Notes under the pieces: model-generated
Database searches by the model: none
What the model was told of the DNA's origin: nothing
What the model saw: the letters and a program-made list of their open reading frames with translations, nothing else
Assembly: GCA_963794955.1 (NCBI GenBank)
Contig: CAWCGF010000003.1
Coordinates: 124,001 to 188,000, forward strand
Length of the DNA: 64,000 nucleotides
Direction of reading: 5' to 3'
Source: JAFDVL01 sp963794955
Lineage (GTDB): Bacteria; Acidobacteriota; Blastocatellia; RBC074
Shown here: one piece after another, positions 9,462 to 17,692 of the stretch
How positions within the stretch are numbered: position 1 is the first letter of the stretch
Layout of the letters: each line of letters begins with the position of its first letter
Translations under genes and position numbers: made by a program

Positions 9462-10721
9462 ATGAAACTTATTCGCAACGATATTTTTGAGAATCTCAAA
9501 ATGGCGATGGACACCTTATGGTCGAATCGCCTGCGCTCGTTTTTGACCGTGATCGGCGTGGTGATTGGGGTCTGGACAGTGATGGCCATTGCTTCGATTA
9601 TCAGCGGGATTGATTATGCGGTAACCAGTCAAATCGAATCTTTTGGGACGAACTCCATCTTTCTCTACAAGTTCGATCCGGGCGTTCGGATGGGACGTCC
9701 TTCGCGCGAAGAGCGAATGCGCAAGAACTTGACTTATGACGATGCCGTGGCGCTTTCTCAATTATCGGCTATCGAACTTGCAGTGCCGACGCTCAATGTT
9801 TCCAACGATTTTTTTGGACGAAGAATTTCCGTCAAAGGTGGCGGCAAGGAATCAAATGCTGTTGTGTTGCAAGGGACAACCGCCGATTACGAACGCGCCG
9901 GGATTTGGGTGCTGCAAGGCGGACGATTTTTCACCAAAGAGGAAAATGATCGGCGCGCAGAGGTTTGCGTCATTGGTGCCTCGGTCGCGGAAAATTTCTT
10001 TCCGTTTATGCCCTCGCTCGACAAAACAATTGAAATTGGCGGAACGGATTTTCGGGTAGTAGGTATCCTGGAAAAACGCGAGCAGCTTTTTGGGGGCGGC
10101 GATGGGCAAAACGATCAAAACAACGTCATCTTCATGCCCTTTGCCGTGGCGCATAAACTCAAACCACGCGCGGAAGACCTCTCCATTCTGGCGATTGCGA
10201 AGCCGGGGATGTTGCGCACTGGCATGGATCAAGTGACCGATCTGTTGCGCATTCGCCGCAAGGTTCCCTTTGGCGCGCCCAATAATTTTGGAGTTTCGAC
10301 GGCGGATTCGATCATTGAAACTTTTCGCTCAATTACTTTGGGGGTGGCGATTGCTATGGTGGCGATCTCTTCGGTGGGTTTGATGGTCGGCGGCATCGGC
10401 GTGATGAATATTATGCTGGTCAGCGTCACCGAGCGCACCCGCGAAATTGGTATCCGCAAGGCGATTGGCGGGCGGCGGCGCGATATTATGTGGCAATTCC
10501 TGATTGAAGCGATGACGCTGACCGGAATGGGCGGGCTAATCGGCTTGCTGATTGGTTGGGCGACGACTTTGTTGATTCGGCTGATCGTGCCGTCTTATGT
10601 ACCAGTTTGGGCACCGGTCGTGGGCTTAGTCTCTAGCGTTGGGATTGGTTTGATCTTCGGTTTATGGCCCGCCTGGAAAGCGGCGCGGCTTGATCCGATT
10701 GAGGCGCTGCGGTATGAGTAG
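9462..10721 (+). CDS. MacB/FtsX-type ABC transporter permease
   Basis: An inner-membrane permease of the MacB class: an N-terminal membrane helix (LRSFLTVIGVVIGVWTVMAI), a large periplasmic core domain (MacB_PCD, about 50-260) and three C-terminal helices of the FtsX domain. The conserved RTREIGIRKAIGGRRRDIMW loop lies between helices 2 and 3. It starts at ATG 9462. No ATPase gene is adjacent. The HlyD adaptor at the window start is 8.5 kb away and may belong to a different pump. MacB-type systems are mechanotransmitters that export lipoproteins, peptides or macrolides; the substrate here cannot be told. Confidence 0.88.
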   Translation: MKLIRNDIFENLKMAMDTLWSNRLRSFLTVIGVVIGVWTVMAIASIISGIDYAVTSQIESFGTNSIFLYKFDPGVRMGRPSREERMRKNLTYDDAVALSQLSAIELAVPTLNVSNDFFGRRISVKGGGKESNAVVLQGTTADYERAGIWVLQGGRFFTKEENDRRAEVCVIGASVAENFFPFMPSLDKTIEIGGTDFRVVGILEKREQLFGGGDGQNDQNNVIFMPFAVAHKLKPRAEDLSILAIAKPGMLRTGMDQVTDLLRIRRKVPFGAPNNFGVSTADSIIETFRSITLGVAIAMVAISSVGLMVGGIGVMNIMLVSVTERTREIGIRKAIGGRRRDIMWQFLIEAMTLTGMGGLIGLLIGWATTLLIRLIVPSYVPVWAPVVGLVSSVGIGLIFGLWPAWKAARLDPIEALRYE

Positions 10722-10723
10722 TG

Positions 10724-10765
10724 ATTGGACACAGAGCCTTTGTCATTGAGTGCCCCGTGTCCAAT
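10724..10765. terminator. Hairpin between convergent genes
   Basis: ATTGGACAC (10724-10732) pairs perfectly with GTGTCCAAT (10757-10765) in the 53-bp gap between the convergent permease and PA-IL-like genes. It probably serves as a shared terminator, although no T tract is obvious. Confidence 0.5.
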
Positions 10766-10774
10766 GATTACTGA

Positions 10775-11530
10775 CTATCTCCCCAACACCGTTACCTTCG
10801 CAGTGAAAGAACCGTTATTATCTCTTAAATTCCCTTCATTCACGCTTAAAAACAAAACGCCGTCACGCTCCGCAACAAATTCCACCTGACCGCCGATGTG
10901 AATGAAATCGTCATTGTCATCGCCCACCACGGCGATTAAGGAACCAGTCGGACTGGTGAGAATCAGTCGCTTTGGATCCGTCAACGGAATCCCATTCGGA
11001 CCGGCCATCCGATTGCTGCCGAGGTCAACCTGTCCGGTCGCCGAGATCGCAATCCGCTGTCCTTTTTTTACCCGGATTTCTGTACTCGTCCAATCTGCGG
11101 CAGCAGCCACGATGACAGCTTTTTCGATTGCTGCGGCCTCGCTTACTGTCGGTTTGGCAGGCGCAGGCGCATTGGAAAAGTTTGGCTGGTGGATCGGTTG
11201 AGAGGTTGGAGGAACTTCTCTCGCAACGGGTTCTTTGGCTATTAGCCGTTCACCATTTTCTGTCGAAGAAGAAGTTCCGGCGTTCGCCAGCTCGCCCGTG
11301 TCGAACTGAATGCTTTCAATATCTTCCACTGCAATTACCATCCGCGAAGATGTTCGTTTGCTGGCCGACCCCAAATCCAAGAGCACTGTAAATTCGCGGT
11401 CGTTGTACGTCGTCACTTGGCCTTTGATGACGCTGCCATTTTTCAATTTGATCGTGTCAGTCAAGGCCACCGTCGTGAAGAGGAATACGCAACCGAGCAG
11501 CAAGCAAGAGCGAAAAAGCGTTGTCTTCAT
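10775..11530 (-). CDS. Secreted protein with PA-IL (LecA)-like C-terminal domain
   Basis: An exported protein of about 251 residues. I start it at 11530 because MKTTLFRSCLLLGCVFLFTT begins a signal peptide; an upstream in-frame start would prepend non-signal sequence. After the signal comes a short SH3-like segment (IKLKNGSVIKGQVTTYNDREFTVLL) typical of small secreted proteins, then a low-complexity linker. The last ~105 residues (WTSTEIRVKKGQRIAISATGQVDLG...) resemble the galactophilic lectin LecA/PA-IL beta-sandwich, including an acidic GDDNDDF loop where calcium binds in that family. Sugar binding is inference. It is divergent from the lytic transglycosylase. Confidence 0.65.
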   Translation of the reverse strand: MKTTLFRSCLLLGCVFLFTTVALTDTIKLKNGSVIKGQVTTYNDREFTVLLDLGSASKRTSSRMVIAVEDIESIQFDTGELANAGTSSSTENGERLIAKEPVAREVPPTSQPIHQPNFSNAPAPAKPTVSEAAAIEKAVIVAAAADWTSTEIRVKKGQRIAISATGQVDLGSNRMAGPNGIPLTDPKRLILTSPTGSLIAVVGDDNDDFIHIGGQVEFVAERDGVLFLSVNEGNLRDNNGSFTAKVTVLGR

Positions 11531-11653
11531 ATTCAATCTACCTTCCGAAAACGTTAGGGGAAACCACATATTTAGGGGAACGACCATAGCTTATCACAAG
11601 TGCTTGCGCATGCCACACCGAAGCGGCGCGAAGTTTATCGTGTGAAACAATTC

Positions 11654-11682
11654 TTGACGCTTTGAAGTGTGTTAAATATAAT
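11654..11682 (+). promoter_or_regulatory. Sigma-70 promoter of the lytic transglycosylase gene
   Basis: TTGACG (11654-11659) and TATAAT (11677-11682) are separated by exactly 17 bp, a near-consensus housekeeping promoter. Transcription would start near 11689, giving a leader of about 48 nt that holds the AGGAGG ribosome binding site. Confidence 0.75.
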
Positions 11683-11736
11683 GCCCAAGCATTTTTGGCC
11701 CACAGATGACAATTAACGCGGTAGGAGGTAGTAATT

Positions 11737-12645
11737 TTGCACCGCATTCTTGCAATCGTGGCGCACTTGGCTCTTTTCAATTTGTTCGTGACCCTCTCAG
11801 TGGCGCAATCGCCACAACGTCAGCTTGAGCAAAATGAAGAAAAGCCTAACGCCAAAAATGTTGTTTCCCTCACGACCACAGACCTGCTGAATACACAGGA
11901 TTTCGCTCCGCAAGTTATGGAACCTGCCAAGCGCAGCAGATTGGTAAATCCGGTTAAGGGGGCAAAAGATTCTGCCAGTTCTACGCCCTCGGAGATAAGT
12001 GCAGGGCGAGGGAAAAAAGGCTTGAAGGCAATCAGTGATAATCAGGATAGTACTGTTGCAGCAATGGCGGACGTGATGCGTCCTGCGGCGCTCTCCCCCA
12101 CTACACTCAATGCTGAAGTGTCGGTTAATAGGCCGCCGCTTACGATTAGAACCGGCAATGTGAGCGTGGATGAATTAGTGAGGCAGTCGGCCCAACGTAA
12201 TGGTGTAGATCAACGCTTGATTTTGGCCGTGATGCAGCAGGAATCCAGCTTCAATCCGCGGGCTCTTTCTTATAAAGGCGCACGTGGATTGATGCAATTA
12301 ATGCCGGGCACAGCGAGTCGCTTTGGCGTGACAGATATTTATGATCCGGCCCAAAATATTGAAGGTGGGACGCGGTATTTAAGATTTTTACTCGACACCT
12401 TCAATGGTGATGTCGAGTTGGCTTTAGCGGGTTACAATGCCGGCGAGCACGCGGTGTACCGGTACGGCAATCGCATCCCACCGTACCGGGAAACACAGGA
12501 TTATGTGCGCAAGATTTCCGCGCACTATACGCGGCTAACGAATGGAGAAACGGCGCGCCGTTCTGTCGTGCCAGTTGCGGCGACGACTACGAAGAAACCG
12601 GAAATAGGGTTTATTACCGTCGGCCCCACCATGACCCAGTATTAG
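11737..12645 (+). CDS. Lytic transglycosylase with Slt (goose-lysozyme-like) domain, TTG start
   Basis: A secreted peptidoglycan-cleaving enzyme. The TTG at 11737 is chosen because a perfect AGGAGG lies 8 bp upstream (11723-11728) and the next residues form a signal peptide (HRILAIVAHLALFNLFVTLSVAQ). A disordered stretch of about 120 residues follows. The SLT domain begins near residue 145: catalytic Glu in AVMQQESSFNP, then GLMQLMPGTASRFGV and the closing ALAGYNAGEHAV. Family 1 lytic transglycosylases cut the MurNAc-GlcNAc bond to form 1,6-anhydro ends. The gene has its own promoter and terminator, so it is monocistronic. Confidence 0.92.
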   Translation: MHRILAIVAHLALFNLFVTLSVAQSPQRQLEQNEEKPNAKNVVSLTTTDLLNTQDFAPQVMEPAKRSRLVNPVKGAKDSASSTPSEISAGRGKKGLKAISDNQDSTVAAMADVMRPAALSPTTLNAEVSVNRPPLTIRTGNVSVDELVRQSAQRNGVDQRLILAVMQQESSFNPRALSYKGARGLMQLMPGTASRFGVTDIYDPAQNIEGGTRYLRFLLDTFNGDVELALAGYNAGEHAVYRYGNRIPPYRETQDYVRKISAHYTRLTNGETARRSVVPVAATTTKKPEIGFITVGPTMTQY

Positions 12646-12659
12646 GCATAAGTTTTCGA

Positions 12660-12724
<65 letters not shown>

Positions 12725-12726
12725 GC

Positions 12727-12793
12727 GAGCAATTAGCCCATAGCTTTTAGCCAGAAACGCAAGGCGTTGCTAAAAGCTATGGGCTAGTTGCTC
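12727..12793. repeat. Long inverted repeat between convergent genes
   Basis: Two 25-bp arms (12727-12751 and 12769-12793; one mismatch) flank a 17-nt loop immediately after the preceding terminator and 8 bp before the stop codon of the minus-strand ATPase gene. Each arm contains AGCCCATAGCTTTTAGC. It could terminate the minus-strand gene or be a mobile hairpin element. Confidence 0.7.
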
Positions 12794-12800
12794 TTCAGAC

Positions 12801-13577
12801 CTAAAACTTCCGACCGCGATTGTTGTTGATTTTGAGGCGATGGTCATCACCGGTGATTTTGATAACTTTGCACATTTCGTGCAGGCGAGAACGCAAGCGA
12901 ACGCCGACGCGATCCGTGAGCGTTTCTTCATTGGGTGAGGTGACTTCGTCAAGATAATTCGTCGTGAAGATGGTGAGCTTTTTGTCGTTGTAGCGTTTGT
13001 TGATAATCTGCGTCATCGTGTCGCGTACCCAATCGGTGGGCTTCGAGGCACCTAATTCATCCAGCACTAACACTTCGGCTTCGTAGACAGGGGCTAAAAC
13101 CCGCAGTTCGGAATTTTGTGAAATGGGGTTGTAGCTATCCTGGATTTCCTTGAGCAAATCACGGAAATCATAAAACACACTGGCAATGCCTTTCCGCTGA
13201 ATTAGCGAAGCGACGATAGCCGAGGCCAGATGCGTTTTGCCGACGCCACAAGGCCCAATAAAAAGTAAGCCAATTTCCAAATTGGGATATTCGTCCACTA
13301 ATCCTTGGGACATTCCCAGCGCGGCTCTTTGTGAGGCTGCATGGGCTGAATTCGGATTGCCTTGGGGATAGTAATTATGAAACGAACAGCCTTCATAACG
13401 TTTGGGAATGCGCGCCGCTTCCAGCAATTGCGAACGCCGATCTGTTGAGCGACAACGGCACGGGCGTACACCTTTCCCTTCTACGGATTCCCAGCCCAGG
13501 CCACGGCAATATTCACAAGGCTTACGCTCTTCGGCAGGTTGTACTGGGGCGAGGTGAATATTCATCTGTTGTTGCAT
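12801..13577 (-). CDS. DnaC/IstB-like AAA+ ATPase with N-terminal zinc-binding motif
   Basis: An AAA+ ATPase of the DnaC/DnaI helicase-loader and IstB group, 258 residues. The N-terminus has four cysteines (CEYCRGLGW...CRCR, about 20-42) in a zinc-ribbon-like arrangement. Walker A is FIGPCGVGKTHLA (about 103-115), Walker B VLVLDELGA (about 167) and a sensor-1 segment FTTNYLD (about 209). There is no IS21 transposase (IstA) or terminal repeat nearby, so it is more likely a chromosomal replication helicase loader than an insertion-sequence ATPase. It stands alone and converges on the lytic transglycosylase gene. Confidence 0.82.
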   Translation of the reverse strand: MQQQMNIHLAPVQPAEERKPCEYCRGLGWESVEGKGVRPCRCRSTDRRSQLLEAARIPKRYEGCSFHNYYPQGNPNSAHAASQRAALGMSQGLVDEYPNLEIGLLFIGPCGVGKTHLASAIVASLIQRKGIASVFYDFRDLLKEIQDSYNPISQNSELRVLAPVYEAEVLVLDELGASKPTDWVRDTMTQIINKRYNDKKLTIFTTNYLDEVTSPNEETLTDRVGVRLRSRLHEMCKVIKITGDDHRLKINNNRGRKF

Positions 13578-13790
13578 GGTTACTTGCGGTTTAGCGCGCT
13601 ATAGCACCAGGATCGAGGCGGATTATAAGGAAGCCTCTGCGTCAATTCAAGGTGGCAGCGCGGCAAATAGAATGGTCTTGGCCAGAATAATTGGCGTGCC
13701 ATGGATAAAGCATTCTGATTGCCGGAATTGCGCGTTTTCGTTAGAATCCAACTGCCTCGTTTTCCATTCATTGAGATGAAGGTTGTGTTT

Positions 13791-14051
13791 ATGAAAGATC
13801 GTATTTTTTGCTTATTCCTCACTGCTTTATTTTCGACTCTGGTCAGTTCGATAGCAATTGCGCAGCAACGTCCAAGTCCTCAACCACAGACATCAGAAGT
13901 GGCCGTTTCGGCTACGACAGGCAAAGAAGCTGTTTGCGAAGGGGGCGCAGAAATTATTCCGAGTGGGCAGCAATCCTTTGCGCGCAAGCGATATGTCGCA
14001 ATCAAACCAATTTCCAAAACAAAGTTGACGAAGTCTCGTGCCCGAAAATAA
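13791..14051 (+). CDS. Small secreted protein of unknown function
   Basis: An 86-residue product with a signal peptide (MKDRIFCLFLTALFSTLVSSIAIAQQ) and a basic C-terminus (KTKLTKSRARK). An alternative ATG lies 15 bp upstream at 13776; I prefer 13791 for its AAGG upstream and cleaner signal sequence. It ends 5 bp before the moaE start and may be cotranscribed with it. No family is recognised. Confidence 0.5.
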   Translation: MKDRIFCLFLTALFSTLVSSIAIAQQRPSPQPQTSEVAVSATTGKEAVCEGGAEIIPSGQQSFARKRYVAIKPISKTKLTKSRARK

Positions 14052-14056
14052 AAACT

Positions 14057-14515
14057 ATGCCGGAAGATATTTATGAAGTTACGCGCACGCCTATTGATAA
14101 AGTCGCACTGGAACAACGCCTGCTGACCGGAGCCGCCGGAGCGATAGTAACCTTTGATGGCGTCGTGCGCGAACAAACCAAAGGCCGTCCGGTAGTGAGC
14201 TTGCAGTATGAAGCATATGAACCGATGGCAGTTAAAGAAATGCGCAAGGTAGGGGAAGAAATTCGCGTGCGGTGGCCCGCAGTCCTCCACATTGGTATCA
14301 TTCATCGCTTTGGCGAACTCAGCATTACGGAATCAAGCATTGCTATCGTCATTACCTCACCACATCGCCGCATCGCCTTTGAAGCCTGTCATTATGCGAT
14401 TGATCGTGTAAAGCAGACCGTCCCGATTTGGAAAAAAGAAATCTTTGCTGATGGCGAAGCCTGGGTCGAAGGTCAAAGACCGGGCGAAGGAGAGAAGGGG
14501 AGAACCGGAGAGTGA
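14057..14515 (+). CDS. moaE: Molybdopterin synthase catalytic subunit MoaE
   Basis: The large subunit of molybdopterin synthase, which with thiocarboxylated MoaD converts cyclic pyranopterin monophosphate to molybdopterin. Diagnostic segments are AIVTFDGVVREQTKGR, LQYEAYEPMA, IIHRFGELSITE and the lysine-rich active-site stretch VPIWKKEIFADGEAWVEG. The start is the ATG at 14057; the frame is open further upstream but overlaps the preceding secreted-protein gene. The last dozen residues (GQRPGEGEKGRTGE) are not family sequence: they are encoded by the left arm of a long inverted repeat. No moaD or other moa genes are adjacent. Confidence 0.93.
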   Translation: MPEDIYEVTRTPIDKVALEQRLLTGAAGAIVTFDGVVREQTKGRPVVSLQYEAYEPMAVKEMRKVGEEIRVRWPAVLHIGIIHRFGELSITESSIAIVITSPHRRIAFEACHYAIDRVKQTVPIWKKEIFADGEAWVEGQRPGEGEKGRTGE

Positions 14516-14621
14516 GGGAAAAGGAGACAGAGGGAATGAGCGACGGAGAAGCTTCTCTCCCACGCTCCATCGCTCTGTCTCTCTTCCTCCTGCTCACCCC
14601 CTTCTCTCCTTCGCCCGGTCT
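14477..14621. repeat. Long inverted repeat overlapping the 3' end of moaE
   Basis: Perfect 24-bp arms (14477-14500 and 14598-14621) bracket a 97-nt purine-rich/pyrimidine-rich interior that is itself partly self-complementary. The left arm supplies the last moaE codons and the right arm ends 6 bp before the stop codon of the convergent gene at 14627. Confidence 0.8.
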
Positions 14622-14626
14622 ATGTT

Positions 14627-15640
14627 TTAACAGCCGGGGGGGATAAGGATTGGCATACGCAACTTCGTAGAAGTCGCGTTTATCAGGCGATGCAAATTAT
14701 GCCCCTGATTAAAGCCTTGGCCCGTAGTTTGTGCATTGGGATTGAGGTTGATCATTGCTCCCAGGATCGCGCGCGCATCGCTGGCTCCGCCTTGCGGCGT
14801 ATTATCTACTTTTTCAATCGTGAACAGTCTGATCCAGCCTGATGAACCAACGCCAATGACTTTTGACAATGGTGGTGCGGTACGAAGAAACGTGTCACTC
14901 AAAGTGGCGCGCAACTGGCAGCCGCTCGTGCGAATGTTGAAGCTGAAACTTTTCTCCACATCGTTGTAAAGCAATCCGCCTAGTATGCCAATCTCACTGA
15001 CCTGTCCATCTAAACTGCCGCCGATGCGATTGAGTATCAGCAATGTATCGTTGTTATCTGCGCGACTGGGAAGATTATCCAAGGCCAGATCGTACGGCAG
15101 TCGTTCGTATCCCGCATCATCAAAAACCAAGTCCACCAAGGTTCCGCCTGAATCGGGAACTGGAACGGCGGCATTGGCTAGATTGACCAACACCAATGAC
15201 TCGGCGGGAAGACTGGATTGATGCCCGCTGGCGAATTTTACATATTCTGTCCCGATCAGAAAGTCGAAGTCCCTGGGCATGCCTTGTGCTGTGACGGCGA
15301 CGGCAATGGCGTATCCTGTAACCCCAGGGTCGTAGTCTGAGGACAAAAAGCTAAAGGTCTGGTTCCCTGTCAAACAGGTGAATGTATCGGCTACAGCGCA
15401 GGTACCACTATCCACAAAAAACCAATGCATGATCACCGGATCATTCGAGGTATTGGTGATGTTGAGACGGGTGTTTTGTTGTTCAGGGGAACCGACACTG
15501 GACGTATAGATGTTGTAGAAAAGGATCGAACCCTGTTTATTGCCATTGCCGCCTAGTGCTTGCGCCGTGATTGCCTCGGCGCTTAGCAACAGGCACGAGA
15601 GCGTAATGAGTATTTGGATCAAATGGCGTAATGTTTTCAT
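14627..15640 (-). CDS. Secreted protein of unknown function
   Basis: A 337-residue exported protein. The start at 15640 gives MKTLRHLIQILITLSCLLLSAEAITAQ, a clear signal peptide. The body has no motif I can name; it is Ser/Asn/Gly-rich with predicted beta structure (for example FYNIYTSSVGSPEQQNTRLNITN). It contains a pair of nearby Cys in the middle (SGTCAVADTFTCLTG) and a late SGWIRLFTIEKVDN segment. It looks like a beta-sandwich envelope protein. An upstream hairpin (15680-15707) lies in its leader. Confidence 0.6.
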   Translation of the reverse strand: MKTLRHLIQILITLSCLLLSAEAITAQALGGNGNKQGSILFYNIYTSSVGSPEQQNTRLNITNTSNDPVIMHWFFVDSGTCAVADTFTCLTGNQTFSFLSSDYDPGVTGYAIAVAVTAQGMPRDFDFLIGTEYVKFASGHQSSLPAESLVLVNLANAAVPVPDSGGTLVDLVFDDAGYERLPYDLALDNLPSRADNNDTLLILNRIGGSLDGQVSEIGILGGLLYNDVEKSFSFNIRTSGCQLRATLSDTFLRTAPPLSKVIGVGSSGWIRLFTIEKVDNTPQGGASDARAILGAMINLNPNAQTTGQGFNQGHNLHRLINATSTKLRMPILIPPGC

Positions 15641-16297
15641 AACTATGTTCCTCGATAATCGCTGTTGTGCGAAAAAATATCCCTGGAAGCACGAGTGCTC
15701 CCAGGGATTTCTAGCAGGGGAAATGAGAGCGATGGGCTTGATCTGAAAAGCGCGAGTAGCACCGCCTGTAAGGACTTGCCTAGAGGTGTTTCGTGGTGTG
15801 ATAAGTGAATAGGCGCGCGCCAAAAAGCCCGTAGCTGCCACTGGCGCGCAAGGGAAAACGTCAACTATGTGCAATGTAGCAACTTGGATTTTTCGCAGAC
15901 CTATGCCTGGACGAACCAGTGCCTCGCGTTTCTTCATGATAAGCCTCTGCTTACGTGGGGGCGTAGTTTGAGGTTAGTTGTTGAGGAAAATCACCCGCAC
16001 AACGTGTACTCATTCCTGCGCGCAAGTGACCCGTGACAAGGAGGCGTAATACTTGCGCCAGGGAACCGAGGTAGCGTCAATGTACAACATCCAGTGAATC
16101 GTTAGTCGTCTGAATTGTAGTGAGCATCTTCTGAGGATTGCCGGAAACGAAAAGCCCTCACTACATATTGACGATTAGGAGTTATCCGTATTAGCAACGG
16201 CATAGTAACAGGCTGATAAAGCTTTTTCAACAGTGTTTATCGGAAAAATTGTAGGAAAGTTCACTGCGCTGCGATTCTGCGCAACAGTGGCTGAGAA
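15641..16297. other. 657-bp leader/intergenic region with several hairpins
   Basis: This gap lies between two minus-strand genes. Besides the terminator-like hairpin at 15680-15707, GCGCGCCA (15815-15822) pairs with TGGCGCGC (15842-15849). The downstream gene's frame is open well upstream of its signal peptide, but that stretch lacks protein character. It may be a structured 5' leader; I recognise no riboswitch class. Confidence 0.35.
15673..15707 (-). terminator. Terminator-like hairpin in the leader of the gene at 14627-15640
   Basis: On the minus strand a hairpin with CCTGG/CCAGG and AGCA/TGCT stems (15680-15707) is followed by TATTTTTTC, the form of an intrinsic terminator. It lies 33 bp upstream of the start codon, so it could be an attenuator or the end of a short upstream transcript. 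Confidence 0.45.
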
Positions 16298-17521
16298 TCA
16301 AAGATGTTGTGCCAGCAACGTCAGGAAGGTTCCGACATCGGTGACGACGCCAACAGTTTGGGCTGAACCGCGATCAGAGAGCTTCGTAACTACCGCCGGG
16401 TTAATATCCACACACACCATCCGCACCCACGACGGCGTCATATTGCCAACGCCAATCGAATGCAGCATCGAGGAAAGGCAGATCACCATCTTGGCACCGA
16501 CCAATTGTTCGGCATATTTTTCCTGGGCTTTGAGCAAATCCATTTCGGTGTCTGGCAGCGGCCCATCATCGCGGATTGAGCCTGCCAATACGAAGGGCAC
16601 GCCGCGCTTGACGCATTCATACATTACGCCATGTTGCAGCATCCCGGCGGCAACCGCGCCCGCAATGGAACCGTGGCGATTGATGGCATTGATCGCGCGC
16701 ATGTGATTTTTATGCCCTTCTTCCAGTGGGACGCCGTGTTCCAAATCCACGCCGAGCGAGGTTCCGTACAACGTATGCTCAATGTCATGCACGGCGATGG
16801 CATTGCCCGCGAGCAACGCATCCACATAGCCTTTGCGGATGATTTCGCTGAATGGTTTTGTCCCACCGGTATGAATGACAACTGGCCCGGCGACGAACAC
16901 AATTCTGCCATTCTCCTGGGCTTTGACCTGCTTCATCAGTTCGGCGATTTTGCGTACAGCGGTTTCAGTGCGACGCTCCGACGAGATGTCATTCGCCATA
17001 AACGCGAAGCCGAGGCGGTCACGCTCTTTGAATTCCGGTTGAATCCTGACGCCGTGCGCGCCACACACAATCCTCTCGCCTTGCTGCACCTCGCGCAACT
17101 TGCGACATTCAGCGTACGCCTGGCCGTCTTTTTCCGAGAGTATAATCACCGCATCCATACGCTGCTTAGCCACTTCGAGCCATTGGTTTTGATAGCGCAC
17201 AAACGTGCGGTGATTCGTCGTCGAATAAAAATCATCCGGCACCACACAATCCGCTTCTGCCGCGTGGGTGGTGACATTGGCGATCTCATCTTCGTAGCAG
17301 CCTAGCTCAATTAACTCTGCCAGGGTTTTTTCGAGGAGGTCTTGCGTCTCAGCATTGATGCGCATCTTAAGCCGTGAGATTTCCTCGTTCGTACGTCCGA
17401 GATGAAAATCCAGGACTTCATACGCCGCGCCGCATTCAATGACACGATCCATGATCTTGGAGAGAATTTGTGAATCAACTAAGTGACCTTCTGCTTGGAC
17501 AATTTCAGAAAACATAAGCAA
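16298..17521 (-). CDS. TIGR00300 / LOR-SDH-domain protein, ornithine-cyclodeaminase-type
   Basis: A 407-residue enzyme of the family TIGR00300 (LOR/SDH conserved region). Its archaeal member in Methanococcus maripaludis has been reported as an ornithine cyclodeaminase, and the same domain forms the C-terminal half of cyanobacterial arginine-degrading AgrE/ArgZ. The N-terminal ferredoxin-like part (EIVQAEGHLVDSQILSKIMD) and the glycine-rich C-terminal nucleotide-binding part (VAGPVVIHTGGTKPF, NAIAVHDIEHTLYGTSLGVD) are both present at full length. The expected reaction is NAD-dependent conversion of ornithine to proline and ammonia, but this is by family only. It stands alone, with no arg or pro genes nearby. 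Confidence 0.78.
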   Translation of the reverse strand: MLMFSEIVQAEGHLVDSQILSKIMDRVIECGAAYEVLDFHLGRTNEEISRLKMRINAETQDLLEKTLAELIELGCYEDEIANVTTHAAEADCVVPDDFYSTTNHRTFVRYQNQWLEVAKQRMDAVIILSEKDGQAYAECRKLREVQQGERIVCGAHGVRIQPEFKERDRLGFAFMANDISSERRTETAVRKIAELMKQVKAQENGRIVFVAGPVVIHTGGTKPFSEIIRKGYVDALLAGNAIAVHDIEHTLYGTSLGVDLEHGVPLEEGHKNHMRAINAINRHGSIAGAVAAGMLQHGVMYECVKRGVPFVLAGSIRDDGPLPDTEMDLLKAQEKYAEQLVGAKMVICLSSMLHSIGVGNMTPSWVRMVCVDINPAVVTKLSDRGSAQTVGVVTDVGTFLTLLAQHL

Positions 17522-17630
17522 CCATCAATAGAGTGTTCATAGTGAAAGGGCATACTGTAGGACATGCGCTGTGATCCTCCAACTGAAAATCTCCGCGTGC
17601 CTAATTTTTCCTCGGCATGGGGCGGCGATC

Positions 17631-17665
17631 AAAAAAAGTCAGCCTCCTACAACAGAAGGCTGACT
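17631..17665 (-). terminator. Intrinsic terminator of the HzsA-related gene
   Basis: AGTCAGCCT (17637-17645) pairs with AGGCTGACT (17657-17665). On the minus strand the stem is followed by a run of T residues (the A tract at 17631-17637), 28 bp past the stop codon. Confidence 0.8.
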
Positions 17666-17692
17666 GCCTCAAATTAGCGATGGCGCGCAACC

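Noticed and set aside
12801..13577. DnaC-like ATPase as part of an IS21 insertion sequence
   Set aside because: No IstA transposase or flanking terminal repeats; the inverted repeat at 12727 lies on one side only.
16631..17305. Plus-strand open frame opposite the TIGR00300 gene
   Set aside because: The translation has no recognisable motif and the minus strand encodes a full-length conserved enzyme.
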